This document shows, piece after piece, positions 33,801-42,014 of a stretch of 64,000 bases of DNA. The position numbers were made by a program, and so were the translations under genes. Each line of letters begins with the position of its first letter. Positions within the stretch are counted from its first letter, which is position 1. Location: NCBI RefSeq assembly GCF_900167975.1, contig NZ_FUZU01000002.1, positions 131,501 to 195,500 on the forward strand, written 5' to 3'. Source of the stretch: Ohtaekwangia koreensis. Lineage in GTDB: Bacteria > Bacteroidota > Bacteroidia > Cytophagales > Cyclobacteriaceae. The notes under the pieces are model-generated. The model was not told the origin of the DNA. It ran no database searches and saw nothing but the letters and a program-made list of their open reading frames with translations.

Positions 33801-34790
33801 CCGCTTGGAGAGGTTTGTGGTACTCCTCCTGAAGGGTTAGACCTTACGGCTTCACCAACCGGCGGTACATGGTCTGGCTCCGGCGTAGTAAACAACCGAT
33901 TCGTCATGAATCATCTTGCTAATGGAGGCTATACTCTGTATTATAGTTATACATCTGCTCGTGGTTGCTATTATCAGAACCAAACGACCGTAAAAGTTGC
34001 CCGGCTCTCTACTCCCGTGATCAATCGTACCGGAAATTTATGCGAGCAGGGATCCGTAAAACTTTCAATTGACACTACTCCGCTTGCAGGCACTATCTAT
34101 TCGTGGAGTAAACAAGAAGACAATGGAGGTGATTATTTAGAACAAGGAACGGGGAATTCATTAGAAACTTCATCACCAGGAAACTATATGGTTTCACTTA
34201 AGAAAGACTTTTGCGAGGTTGCCTCACTCGCTATTAGTATAAAAGATAATTTCTCGATGGCACTGGTCCCTGAAAACGTAAAGTCAGAAGTTTGCCATGA
34301 AAATGATTTTTCCTTCAGCGTTCCTTCCGATCCACGAGCGACATACGAATGGCTATATTCAGCCGACAATGAGCAGCCTGAAACACTTTCTGAATTGACT
34401 AACAGCATTCACCCAACAAAATCAGGGTACTACTCTGCAGTTATAAAGAAGGGAGCCTGTTCGTATACAACTTCTCCAAAGTACATCTATATACATTCAA
34501 AAGACTCTGTATTTGTTCCAAATGTATTTACGCCGAATGGTGACGGGAAAAACGATTCGTTTCAGATCACAGTACTAAGTAAAGATGACGACCAAACGGA
34601 TAACGACAACGAGGACAAAGCCAGCTATACTATCTTTAACCGATATGGAAGGTCGGTTTTTTCAGCGCCAAATAACCAGGTTTGGAATGGCAACGAACTA
34701 AATACAGGAATTTACTATTGGTCCGGGGTGTACCATACCTGTAGCGGTGTGCCGGTCAAAATAAAGGGTTGGGTGCATTTAGTAAAGTGA
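30882..34790 (+). CDS. Giant secreted protein with FG-GAP/propeller repeats, PKD-like domains and a type IX C-terminal domain
   Basis: 1302 residues from the ATG at 30882 (MKSVFTLLAAIFVALSGNCQ as signal peptide); six codons upstream are also open. Residues ~25-810 are repeats of the form 'fG.sv.....lavG.p......G.vyiY.k..d.W' (FG-GAP/propeller type). From ~810 come Ig/PKD-like units with 'GGTWTGKGIIDAALGIFDP', twice ('GGTWSGSGVVNNRFVMNHL' the second time). The end is the gliding-motility-type sorting domain: VFVPNVFTPNGDGKNDSFQI, YTIFNRYGRSVFSAPNNQVW, NTGIYYWSGVYH, KGWVHLVK. It is exported by type IX secretion and probably surface-attached. It has a second large paralogue-like neighbour at 25.6-28.4 kb, with broken genes between. 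Confidence 0.92.
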   Translation: MKSVFTLLAAIFVALSGNCQCMNGFEKLYPERSVDYSLDFGKSVSMYDNYLAVGVPDSDTVGRQSGIVYIYEKSNDTWVKIASMIASQPVVNLRLGISVKLSKNYLLVSAEANGGQVLLYKKPASGWASATEFSTLSVPGTASFGTAYFHPVDISVDENTIVVADALKAHNFNPTTIAGSLFVFHKDPGISWSNAISPLEIKATYNVSDFGRTGVYISGNRIITGTPFTPSAHGNIFIYNDPSGSFSNFTLEALLSPSTNYSAWVDNLVVLEDGIMWSASGGGQLQLMYFEKPVSGNWGNATPTYILDPDGQTLIPNASSLRLATNGTDLYAASKNVFGSTTLTWLKKGATGWAAPTWQTIDTRSSTVSRYGLVIAANQHTDVVAGYIPNPNKTSVSNAIATYSKTSSDKWVSSSLYTIPTSTRNHAFGSRMTLQGDFVFVSAIRDNTLKAEAGKVYIYKKNGLQWNQVSTIIPNPTTYSNVNFGSALAASEKFIAIGANNWGAIGRVFIYKRDQDDWNSPQFFQEIVIPNPQNTVIASGDNVAMSDRWLLIPYGDQSPSLDTRVAIYEYDGNSWIYRQSVSTGYFNLFSKFTTVGVAIEGDTFVAGGQVFQLEANSTWINTAKLSPTDPENLRFSYPTFVLVQNGSDFGQTVAIKNNTIYIGAPRKDFEGTWDVGAVYVYKSGGSWSSRTESVKLLPDIKQQSGFFGASVFPSESSVMVGVPVAEFFASADLNNNKPTNIPGKAILFEAADEWWSSAYLSKVFKGEMSVRDNFGIQVAMNEQNIFIASSLEDISTGRTAGTVYITDIPLAMKPAPQLCNESGSTITLTAKPSGGTWTGKGIIDAALGIFDPSIAGTGSHEITYTPTGCLSSGKISVKVNAKPPAIITVDKEYWVCQEADISIPLKVKEITDSDYQWFFRENDSQSFIYLGEASLTMDASQRGEYMAKVYNQACETFSEIITIHNESIDVLANPLGEVCGTPPEGLDLTASPTGGTWSGSGVVNNRFVMNHLANGGYTLYYSYTSARGCYYQNQTTVKVARLSTPVINRTGNLCEQGSVKLSIDTTPLAGTIYSWSKQEDNGGDYLEQGTGNSLETSSPGNYMVSLKKDFCEVASLAISIKDNFSMALVPENVKSEVCHENDFSFSVPSDPRATYEWLYSADNEQPETLSELTNSIHPTKSGYYSAVIKKGACSYTTSPKYIYIHSKDSVFVPNVFTPNGDGKNDSFQITVLSKDDDQTDNDNEDKASYTIFNRYGRSVFSAPNNQVWNGNELNTGIYYWSGVYHTCSGVPVKIKGWVHLVK

Positions 34791-34869
34791 TGATCATACT
34801 TTATCAATTTCCCCGGAAAGATTATTCGTGTATGCTTCCGCTATATTTACAGTCTCTACGTACCGCAGA

Positions 34870-34965
34870 AGTGCCTTATTTATAGCCACTGTCATTTTTG
34901 AAATAGACATAGTTCAAAGCAGAAGAGTAAAAAAAATGCTTCTAAGAAGCGATCAAAATTGTGTC
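34870..34965 (+). pseudogene. Decayed fragment of a CPBP-family gene
   Basis: Similar to 30030-30150 of the frameshifted CPBP gene: TTATAG(C)..TGTCATT.TTG, then AAAGCAGAAGAGTAAAA, a TACTTC/TGCTTC block, and AAGAAG...TCAAAATT, with an internal deletion of about 30 bases. Like the longer copy, it is followed by the palindromic repeat. It is not translatable. Confidence 0.6.
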
Positions 34966-34986
34966 CGGCATTATTTCAATTATATC

Positions 34987-35018
34987 CTTTGCCTCGGAAT
35001 TTAATCCCGAGGCAAGGG
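34987..35018. repeat. Palindromic intergenic repeat, copy 2
   Basis: TTGCCTCGG and CCGAGGCAA pair, extended by CCTT/AGGG, with an AATTTAATC centre. Compared with 35099-35128 it has one extra base and one change in the centre. Confidence 0.65.
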
Positions 35019-35098
35019 ATATAATGTGGATGAAGCTCATTATGAAAGTCCTCCTATCAGAAGCACAACACATCAGGCTAAAAAAAAACACAAACATG

Positions 35099-35128
35099 AA
35101 TTGCCTCGGGATTAATCCCGAGGCAATT
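35099..35128. repeat. Perfect 30-base palindrome, terminator-like
   Basis: Arms AATTGCCTCGGGATT and AATCCCGAGGCAATT form a fully self-complementary 30-mer just downstream of the VOC gene's stop. On the minus strand a T-rich stretch begins about 10 bases beyond it, so it may end the VOC-SRPBCC-ArsR transcript. It is the best-preserved of three copies within 4.6 kb. Confidence 0.75.
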
Positions 35129-35134
35129 TATAGT

Positions 35135-35551
35135 TTAGCCTTTTGGCATTTTTGCCATGTCCATGTAGAGAACATTCCAGCGATGGCCATCGAGGTCGCT
35201 AAAGCCCATGCCATACATCCATCCCTGATTGTCACCAGGACCATTATATACTATGCCTCCGGCATCTTTTACTTTCTTTGCAATTTCGTCTACTTCTTCG
35301 CGACTCTCTGCATCGAACGAGATCAGCACTTCGCTTGATTGCTTTGTATTCGTGATTTCGTGGTTCGTAAAACTTTTAAAAACAGGTTCTTCAAAAAGCA
35401 TCACCACTACATTCTTGGTTCCAATTAGCAAGCATGCCGATATATCGGGGTTGGGAGCATTGGGGTTGAGCGGAAATCCAAGCTTTGTAAAAAACTCTTT
35501 TGACTTCGCTACATTTTTTACCGGAAGATTGATCCACAATTCTTTAGTCAT
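35135..35551 (-). CDS. VOC/glyoxalase-family protein
   Basis: 138 residues, one VOC domain. It starts MTKELWINLPVKNVAKSKEF, FTKLGF; mid 'VVVMLFEEPVFKSF'; end 'GMGFSDLDGHRWNVLYMDM' with the H..N-type final strand. Such PhnB/BLMA-like proteins are commonly co-encoded with an ArsR regulator and an SRPBCC protein, as here (third gene of the leftward operon, 50 bases after the SRPBCC gene). Substrate unknown. Confidence 0.88.
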   Translation of the reverse strand: MTKELWINLPVKNVAKSKEFFTKLGFPLNPNAPNPDISACLLIGTKNVVVMLFEEPVFKSFTNHEITNTKQSSEVLISFDAESREEVDEIAKKVKDAGGIVYNGPGDNQGWMYGMGFSDLDGHRWNVLYMDMAKMPKG

Positions 35552-35601
35552 TTCGTTAAGATTTAAGGGTTGAATAATATATACTATATTGCGAATCGTT
35601 G

Positions 35602-36087
35602 TTACTTTACCAGTAAGGCATCAAGTCTTTCGAAACCTTCCCTTACACCGCGCTCCATACCAGACTGCACCATACCATCGCGTGCTGCCACCGTTCTGAA
35701 CACAGATTGCATCGTGACACGTGTGCGATTGCCAGGGAGCACTTCGAACAATGCTGTATCCAGACTTACATGGCCGCGCTCAGGCAATCCTTCAAATTCA
35801 AAAGTCTGTATAGCTCGCTCCGGTGCAGACACTTCATGTACTACACCATTAAACGCATACTCGTTGCCCTTCTCGTCAGCATGTATATATCTATAGGAAC
35901 CACCCGTTCGCATATCGTATTTTTCGATGCGCATTTTCATGTTCTTCGGACCCAGCCACTGTACCACTAGGTCGGGTTCTATAAAAGCTTTGAACACCAT
36001 CTCGCGTGGCGCATCAAATTCGCGGTACATATAAATGTCTTGTTTGCCTGGCTCGGCAACAACCTTGAGTTGGTTTTTTGTTGTCAT
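35602..36087 (-). CDS. SRPBCC/AHSA1-family protein
   Basis: 161 residues with the AHSA1 START-like fold: '[20 protein letters not shown]', '[20 protein letters not shown]', 'RTGGSYRY', '[20 protein letters not shown]', and a final helix '[16 protein letters not shown]'. It overlaps the ArsR gene by 4 bases (ATGA), giving translational coupling. Members next to ArsR regulators are frequent; the ligand is unknown. Confidence 0.9.
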   Translation of the reverse strand: MTTKNQLKVVAEPGKQDIYMYREFDAPREMVFKAFIEPDLVVQWLGPKNMKMRIEKYDMRTGGSYRYIHADEKGNEYAFNGVVHEVSAPERAIQTFEFEGLPERGHVSLDTALFEVLPGNRTRVTMQSVFRTVAARDGMVQSGMERGVREGFERLDALLVK

Positions 36088-36428
36088 CGTTTTTTGTGTT
36101 TTTTAGTTGATTGCATTTTTACTAATAGTGTATCCAGCTTATCGAATCGATGTTCCCATTGTTTACGAAAAGGCTCCAGCCAGTCGGCAACCTCTGCTAA
36201 CTTCTTAACCTGTATTTCGCAGTACCTTTCTCTACCTTGATCTTTAATGATAATCAAACCGCACTCCGTAAGTATTTTAATGTGCTGCGAGATAGCCGGT
36301 CTGCTTACATCAAATTGCTCTGCTATTGTATTCAGGTTTAGCGACTTCTTTGAAATCAGATTCAAAATGTCCCTGCGCGTAGGATCTGCTATAGCCTGAA
36401 ATACATCTCTTCTTGCCTGTAGTGCCAT
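36084..36428 (-). CDS. ArsR-family HTH regulator
   Basis: 114 residues of winged HTH: '[20 protein letters not shown]', '[20 protein letters not shown]', '[20 protein letters not shown]'. The metal-binding cysteine motif of classical ArsR (ELCVCDL) is absent, so this belongs to the non-metal, SRPBCC-associated subgroup. First gene of an operon with the SRPBCC and VOC genes. The upstream AAGTATTTGCTTAC and AAGTAAACGCTTAC pair (36430-36475) is a probable operator. Confidence 0.9.
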   Translation of the reverse strand: MALQARRDVFQAIADPTRRDILNLISKKSLNLNTIAEQFDVSRPAISQHIKILTECGLIIIKDQGRERYCEIQVKKLAEVADWLEPFRKQWEHRFDKLDTLLVKMQSTKKHKKR

Positions 36429-36695
36429 ATATGTAAGTATTTGCTTACTAATATACGCGTAAGTAAACGCTTACGCAATAGTCACTACGTTTTTCTTAAC
36501 ATTCCGATGGCAGAATGTTCTGTTTCGTGATCTACAATACAAACATACAGTAAGAAATTTACCTGAAGGTGGGGCTAAAACGACATTATAAAAGGCTGAT
36601 TGCGACAAAAAATGCTCACCGCTACATAATGCGTACTTTTGCAAGCTATATACCTCAATATATAGCTGACTTTAAAATCATAAACTATAGTATCA

Positions 36696-37268
36696 TTACT
36701 CTATAACAATTTTATACTTATCGAGTAAGCCGGCAACTCCTGCCAAAGAGAACTTTGCTTTCTTCATTTTGTTTAATTCAGGTTCGAGTGAATAATTATA
36801 GGCAGTCCTGAAATCAGCACCTTCCAATATTGTATTTTCAAATGCTGCACTAAGCAAATCGCAATTATGGAAATTTACGTTGGTTAAATCTGCCTCTCTG
36901 AACTCCACTTCCTGAAGTTTACATTCTTTGAATGTAGTGCCCTTTATTTTTAGCTTATAAAAAGAGGAAAAATTCAAAACGCATCCTTCAAAGGAAAATG
37001 ACAGCAGCATTTTACTGCACTCATCAAAGCGTAATCCTAAATGTTTGCAGTTCTTAAATTTTGCATCTCTAAACGAAGTATTCCTCAACTTAGCCATGCT
37101 GAAGTCACAACTCTCAAACTTACATTGTGAGAAGATTATTTCAGCGAGTTCAGACCCTCCGAAATTACAGTTTCGAAACGTGCAATTCTCATATTCTCCT
37201 TTAGTGAGTGGCGTCTCTGTATAATTTACTCCTTCAAAATGTTCGTCTTCGGTATAGGGATTAATCAT
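36696..37268 (-). CDS. Pentapeptide-repeat protein
   Basis: 190 residues of right-handed quadrilateral beta-helix repeats A(D/N)LxX with central F or L: 'CTFRNCNFGGSELAEIIFSQ', 'CKFESCDFSMAKLRNTSFRD', 'EFREADLTNVNFHNCDLLSA', 'AFENTILEGADFRTAYNY'. A break near residue 75-90 divides it in two, as in Qnr and MfpA-type proteins, which mimic DNA and protect gyrase. The C-terminal 'LAGVAGLLDKYKIVI' resembles the dimerisation tail of that group. Whether it protects gyrase is inference. Confidence 0.88.
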   Translation of the reverse strand: MINPYTEDEHFEGVNYTETPLTKGEYENCTFRNCNFGGSELAEIIFSQCKFESCDFSMAKLRNTSFRDAKFKNCKHLGLRFDECSKMLLSFSFEGCVLNFSSFYKLKIKGTTFKECKLQEVEFREADLTNVNFHNCDLLSAAFENTILEGADFRTAYNYSLEPELNKMKKAKFSLAGVAGLLDKYKIVIE

Positions 37269-37518
37269 GGAATATATAGTTTGGGCTGTGCCTTAAAATA
37301 AATAAAGCTCCAAATATAGATCTGTAACCGTTTGCAACGAACACCTTGAAACAAACTATTCGCAACCGCATTTTACCTTGGAACGACACCGCTACAGGAG
37401 TCTATTATAGATCTGTTTCTGAGCACACTAAATTTTTTAGATTTTAAATAAAATGCGTTTATCTTCAAACCTTTAAAGATTTCTTAACCATTTACTAATA
37501 CCCGAACCCAATAGTTTA

Positions 37519-38769
37519 ATGAATATTAAGAGCCGTCTTATCGTAATGAACTTTCTACAGTTCTTTGTCTGGGGATCATGGCTGATTTCCATGGGTGGCT
37601 ACATGATTGTTACTCTGAAATTTACAGGCGGTCAAGTCGGCAGCATTTACGCCACCATGGGGCTTGCGTCTTTATTTATGCCATCCTTGATTGGTATTGT
37701 GGCCGACCGTTGGATAAACGCTGAGCGTCTCCTGGGTATTTGCCATCTTATTGGCGCGATGTCTTTGTTATATGCAGCACAGGTCAGCGATTACAGCACG
37801 ATGTATTTCACAATGCTGGTGAACTCCATGTTCTATATGCCTACCATAGCATTGAATAATTCTGTGTCGTATGCCGTTTTACAAAAAGACGGAATTGATG
37901 TTGTCAAGTTTTTCCCACCCATTCGCGTGTGGGGTACGGTTGGATTTGTTTTCGCAATGTGGGTAATCGATCTCGGTCGTTGGTCGCTAAGCCCTATACA
38001 ACTTTATGTAAGCGCGGCTTCCGGTATATTACTCGGATGCTATGCCTTTACACTACCGGCCTGTACACCGGCAAAAGTAAAAAGAGATGGATCGTTCTTG
38101 TCATATCTTGGACTGGATGCCTTTGTATTGTTTAAAAAACCGCGCACAGCCGTGTTTTTTATTTTCGCTATGTTTCTGGGAGCCGCACTACAAATTACGA
38201 ATACATTTGGTGAAGCTTTTATTCACGACTTCACGGGTCAATATCCAGACTCCTTTGCTGTAAAACATCCGAGTATATTAATGTCTATATCTCAGATCTC
38301 CGAGACGTTGTTCATTCTTACCATACCTTTTTTCCTGCAGCGATTCGGAATTAAGAAAGTAATGCTGATGAGTATTTTTGCATGGGTATTGCGCTTTGGA
38401 TTATTTGGATTCGGAAATCCTGGAGACGGATTTATTCTTTTAGTACTCTCGATGATTATCTATGGAATGGCGTTTGACTTCTTTAATATATCGGGCTCGC
38501 TGTTCGTCAAGAACGAAGCCGACAACTCAATTTTGTCTAGTGCCCAAGGATTATTCATGCTCATGACGAATGGTGTTGGCGCATTTCTGGGAGGAGTGAT
38601 CAGTGGTTGGGTTGTCGATTATTTCACTGTGGATGGTATACGCGACTGGCAAAGTATCTGGCTCGCTTTTGCAGGATATACTTTGATCCTTGGAATTGTT
38701 TTTCCGTTCGTTTTTAAATACAAACACAATCCTTCATCAGAAATTACAGGCAGCCCAGGCGTTGCGTGA
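37519..38769 (+). CDS. MFS nucleoside:proton symporter (NupG family)
   Basis: 416 residues, 12 membrane segments. The family signature near the N-terminus is present: 'RLIVMNFLQFFVWGSWLISM', 'GGYM', then 'GSIYATMGLASLFMPSLIGI', 'VADRW'. The 'SVSYAVLQ...FFPPIRVWGT', 'VGFVFAMW' segment and the C-terminal half (VKNEADNSILSSAQGLFMLM, TNGVGAFLGG) also match. It imports nucleosides with protons across the inner membrane. It is monocistronic and followed by a long hairpin repeat. Confidence 0.9.
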   Translation: MNIKSRLIVMNFLQFFVWGSWLISMGGYMIVTLKFTGGQVGSIYATMGLASLFMPSLIGIVADRWINAERLLGICHLIGAMSLLYAAQVSDYSTMYFTMLVNSMFYMPTIALNNSVSYAVLQKDGIDVVKFFPPIRVWGTVGFVFAMWVIDLGRWSLSPIQLYVSAASGILLGCYAFTLPACTPAKVKRDGSFLSYLGLDAFVLFKKPRTAVFFIFAMFLGAALQITNTFGEAFIHDFTGQYPDSFAVKHPSILMSISQISETLFILTIPFFLQRFGIKKVMLMSIFAWVLRFGLFGFGNPGDGFILLVLSMIIYGMAFDFFNISGSLFVKNEADNSILSSAQGLFMLMTNGVGAFLGGVISGWVVDYFTVDGIRDWQSIWLAFAGYTLILGIVFPFVFKYKHNPSSEITGSPGVA

Positions 38770-38813
38770 GATATCCGATATAAGAGAGTGACTCCTATAG
38801 GGAGAAATGCAAA

Positions 38814-38898
38814 CTCCCGCAGAAAGCGCAGATTGACGCAGATTTTTTTAAATACAATCACGTATTTAGTCTGCGTTAACCTGTGAAATCTGCGGGAG
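38814..38898. repeat. Long imperfect hairpin of the CTCCCGCAGA / GCGCAGATTGACGCAG type
   Basis: The left arm (38814-38841) and right arm (38871-38898) are 28 bases each and pair at roughly four positions out of five, opening with CTCCCGCAG/CTGCGGGAG. An inner stem AAATAC/GTATTT closes the centre. The internal GCAGATT units are themselves repeated. Similar 'cgcagattgacgcaga' repeats are widespread between genes in Bacteroidota. It lies between the nucleoside transporter and the Crp gene and may act as a terminator. Confidence 0.7.
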
Positions 38899-38963
38899 AT
38901 TTATTTTCAAGCTTTCTGCGTAAAATATTATTTTAGCGCCTTCAAACCGACTTATACCCTCGC

Positions 38964-39545
38964 ATGTACGAAGCGCTACGAAAATATATCAACCATTATA
39001 CTTCCTCTGAAATCCCGGATGCAGACTTTGATCTCGTATCAAAAGCATTTATACCAAAGCATTTTATTAAAAGGCAGTTCCTTTTACAAGAGGGCGACAT
39101 CTGTAAGTATGGTGCTTTTATAGTGAAAGGTGCCATGCGCCAGTACTCGCTCGTGAACGGAGTTGAGAACATTGTATACTTTGGCATCGAGAATTGGTGG
39201 ATGGTAGATCGCGAAAGCTATATCATGCTTACGCCGTCACAGTATAACATTGATGCTATAGAAGATTGTGATGTACTGCTGGTGACATATGAGAAAATGC
39301 AACCCCTGATTGAGTCCGTGCCGTTGATTGCTAAAATGATAAACCAAATGGACCAGCGTCATTCTATCGCGATGCAAAAGCGTATTCACAATGCGATTAG
39401 CTTAACAGCAGAGGATCGTTTCTTAGATCTCATGAAAAGCAATCCTGCGTTCCTCCAGCGGTTTCCGCAAAATATGATCGCCTCTTATCTCGGCATCACA
39501 CCAGAGTCGCTGAGCCGGATCAGAAAGAAACTTGCCACGAAGTAA
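38964..39545 (+). CDS. Crp/Fnr-family regulator
   Basis: 193 residues. The cyclic-nucleotide-binding-like domain ('KRQFLLQEGDICKYGAFIVK', 'GAMRQYSLVNGVENIVYFGI', 'ENWWM') is followed by the helical hinge and a C-terminal HTH ('FPQNMIASYLGITPESLSRI', 'RKKLA'). The full phosphate-binding cassette for cAMP is not obvious, as in most Bacteroidota members with unknown effectors. It is a paralogue of 54136-54708. Confidence 0.9.
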   Translation: MYEALRKYINHYTSSEIPDADFDLVSKAFIPKHFIKRQFLLQEGDICKYGAFIVKGAMRQYSLVNGVENIVYFGIENWWMVDRESYIMLTPSQYNIDAIEDCDVLLVTYEKMQPLIESVPLIAKMINQMDQRHSIAMQKRIHNAISLTAEDRFLDLMKSNPAFLQRFPQNMIASYLGITPESLSRIRKKLATK

Positions 39546-39741
39546 ACAACTATGTTTAACTCATACCTATCTCACACGGTATAGCAATATTATACGCGGG
39601 CGTTATCGTATATATATAACCCGACATACCAGACTACCAAGCTTTCGAGTACGCTTATAGCGAACATTTCCTATCAAATGTCAAGTGTCGTTCTTATCAT
39701 TTGATATTTAGCAGCCGCTTCTTTTCATAGATGTTTGCATC

Positions 39742-40635
39742 ATGAAAACAGCACAACAACGATCCATAAAAGGAAGCTACAGTGGCATGAATTCAAAAGT
39801 TGGGGAACTTTTAGTGAACCGTTTACTTCCCGGTTTAAACGTCCATGCTATCGGTCCGTATGTATTTCTCGATCACCTTTATCCTACAGCACAAAAAGCT
39901 AAAAAGCCAGAGAGTCCCTCAGGCAAGTTCGCACATCCGCATCGTGGTATTGCTACGTTTACCTATATATTCAGTGGCTCGCTAGAGCATTATGACAGTC
40001 ATGGAGGGCATGGTATAGTAGAAGCTGGTGGAGCTCAGTGGATGAAAGCGGGAAACGGTGTTGTACATGACGAACACAACAGCCCGGAGTTCCAGCGCAC
40101 AGGTGGAATTTTACATGCTTTGCAATTTTGGATCAACCTGCCTGCGGTACATAAAGCTGAGGAACCAGATTACCTGGCCGTACAAGCGAATGATATTCCT
40201 GAAATAGAATTACCGGAGCATGCGGGTACCCTCCGCGTTGTAATCGGCAGCCTCGGCGATCGGCAATCGCCTGTTAAGACCTATAGCAAACAGTATCTAT
40301 ACCATATCATTTTACAACCGAAGTCAAAGTTCACGCTGACGATTCCTTTAAAGCAAGAGACCGCGGCTTTTATACCAGTAGGTGAAGTAAATGTTAACGG
40401 ACAAGATTTTGGGAAAAGTGAATTGGTAACATTTCACCTGGAAGATGGCGAGATAGAATTAGTCAACAGAGGTATATCTCCGGCAGACATCATTCTGTTT
40501 GGAGGTGAACAATATGCCGAGCCTATAGTAGCAGAAGGACCTTTCGTAATGAATTCACGAACTGAAATAGCCCAAGCGTATAACGACTTTTTCGCTGGCA
40601 AATATGGCACGATCACATATAAGTCAATAGAATAA
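39742..40635 (+). CDS. Pirin-family bicupin
   Basis: 297 residues. The N-terminal cupin has the metal-binding motif AHPHRGIATFTYIFSGSLEH and later WMKAGNGVVHDEH, giving the His/His/His/Glu set of pirins. The second cupin ends with 'ILFGGEQYAEPIVAEGPFVM', 'NS', the family's C-terminal signature. Some pirins have quercetinase activity and others regulate transcription; the role is not decidable. It lies downstream of the Crp gene and may be its target. A paralogue is at 62875-63729. Confidence 0.92.
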   Translation: MKTAQQRSIKGSYSGMNSKVGELLVNRLLPGLNVHAIGPYVFLDHLYPTAQKAKKPESPSGKFAHPHRGIATFTYIFSGSLEHYDSHGGHGIVEAGGAQWMKAGNGVVHDEHNSPEFQRTGGILHALQFWINLPAVHKAEEPDYLAVQANDIPEIELPEHAGTLRVVIGSLGDRQSPVKTYSKQYLYHIILQPKSKFTLTIPLKQETAAFIPVGEVNVNGQDFGKSELVTFHLEDGEIELVNRGISPADIILFGGEQYAEPIVAEGPFVMNSRTEIAQAYNDFFAGKYGTITYKSIE

Positions 40636-40778
40636 CAGCTCAGTAAAGGGATAAAAGATCTATGGCTATAGCTATAACACTTATCAAAGGTCAATGGTCT
40701 TTCTTACCCTTTATCATTTAAAAGCAATTTCACATCCTGCACCTTTGAATCATTAAACAAACACAAACTATATCTTTT

Positions 40779-41306
40779 ATGAAAAATACAATTTGGAACA
40801 TCGATCCAGCACATTCTGAAATTCAATTTAAAGTAAAGCATCTTGTTATCAGTACTGTTACCGGAAGCTTTACTCAATTTACAGGAGCAGCAGAGGCTAC
40901 AGAAGATTTTGATGATGCAAAGATCTCATTCGAAGCGGACATTAATTCCCTCTCCACAAACAATGAGCAACGTGATGGTCACCTGAAGGGCTCAGATTTT
41001 TTTGACGCAGAGAAATTCCCGAAAATCAAATTCTCCTCTGTGAACTTTAGTAAGAATGGAAATGACGACTTTGAACTGGAAGGTGATCTCACTATAAAAG
41101 GCGCTACACGCAGGTTAAAACTTTCGGTAACACATAACGGTATAGCAAAAGATCCGTGGGATAATGTGAAGGCCGGTTTTGAGTTATCAGGGAAAATCAG
41201 TCGCAAAGATTTTGGTCTTACGTGGAACACGTTAACTGAAACCGGTGGTGCTGTAGTGGGTGATGAAGTAAAACTTATCGCCAGCGTTCAACTTGTAAAA
41301 CAGTAA
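40779..41306 (+). CDS. YceI-family lipid-binding protein, cytoplasmic form
   Basis: 175 residues, a single lipocalin-like YceI barrel: 'WNIDPAHSEIQFKVKHLVIS', 'TVTGSFTQFTGAA', 'DGHLKGSDFFDAEKFPKIKF', 'FELEGDLTIKGATRRLKLSV', 'GKISRKDFGLTW', ending 'VVGDEVKLIASVQL'. The family binds isoprenoid chains. There is no signal peptide, unlike E. coli YceI. It is followed after 24 bases by the F420-dehydrogenase-like gene, suggesting one transcript. Confidence 0.93.
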   Translation: MKNTIWNIDPAHSEIQFKVKHLVISTVTGSFTQFTGAAEATEDFDDAKISFEADINSLSTNNEQRDGHLKGSDFFDAEKFPKIKFSSVNFSKNGNDDFELEGDLTIKGATRRLKLSVTHNGIAKDPWDNVKAGFELSGKISRKDFGLTWNTLTETGGAVVGDEVKLIASVQLVKQ

Positions 41307-41330
41307 TCTTCAAACTATAAATATACTTTT

Positions 41331-41936
41331 GTGAAAATTGGAATTATAGGTGCCGGTAATATTGGTAAAGCCTTTGCCCGCCACGCTGCCCAGGCAGGAT
41401 ATACCGTTGTGATCAGTAACAGTCGTGGTCCGGAAAGCCTTGCAGATATAGTACAGGAAATCGGTCACGGCATACAGGCCGTAACAACGGATGAAGCTAT
41501 ACAAGCCGATGTGATCTTTCTCGCGGTTAACTGGAAGCAGGTGCCCGAGGTGGTGAGCAATGTTAATCAATGGAATGGCAAGATTGTAATCGATCCTACC
41601 AATGCCATTGCTTTTCCACAATTCAAGCCGCTAGACTTAGGGAATAAAACATCGAGTGAAATTATAGCTGAACTTATTCCGGGTGCACGTGTTGTAAAAG
41701 CGTTCAACACCTTACCTGCCGCGCTATTGGCTGCAGACCCAAATGACAGCAACGGGAAACGTGTTGTATTTATATCCGGGAACGATGCTGAAGCGAAAAA
41801 TATAGTAAAGGAAATTGCTAACCGTATCGGATTCGCAGATATAGATCTTGGTGATCTTTCGCAAGGAGGAAAAATCCAGCAGTTTGGCGGGCCGCTGCCC
41901 GCACTTAATCTTATCAAGCTGGAATCTAAATACTAA
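41331..41936 (+). CDS. NADP-dependent F420-reductase-like (NAD(P)-binding) protein
   Basis: 201 residues. The Rossmann start MKIGIIGAGNIGKAFARHAA has the GxGxxG motif, followed by 'VISNSRGPESLADIVQE', 'VIFLAVNWKQVPEV', 'IDPTNAI', 'ARVVKAFNTLPA' and 'KRVVFISGNDAEAKNIVKEI'. This is the F420-dependent NADP oxidoreductase-like family, found in organisms without F420 as a general NADP reductase. The start is an unusual GTG at 41331, because no ATG fits the conserved KIGIIG. Confidence 0.88.
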   Translation: MKIGIIGAGNIGKAFARHAAQAGYTVVISNSRGPESLADIVQEIGHGIQAVTTDEAIQADVIFLAVNWKQVPEVVSNVNQWNGKIVIDPTNAIAFPQFKPLDLGNKTSSEIIAELIPGARVVKAFNTLPAALLAADPNDSNGKRVVFISGNDAEAKNIVKEIANRIGFADIDLGDLSQGGKIQQFGGPLPALNLIKLESKY

Positions 41937-42014
41937 AAAAAATAAGCTATACATTAATCACCAGTGTAATCGTACGATGCGAATTCCACTGGTGATTACT
42001 GATGTAATAGTATA

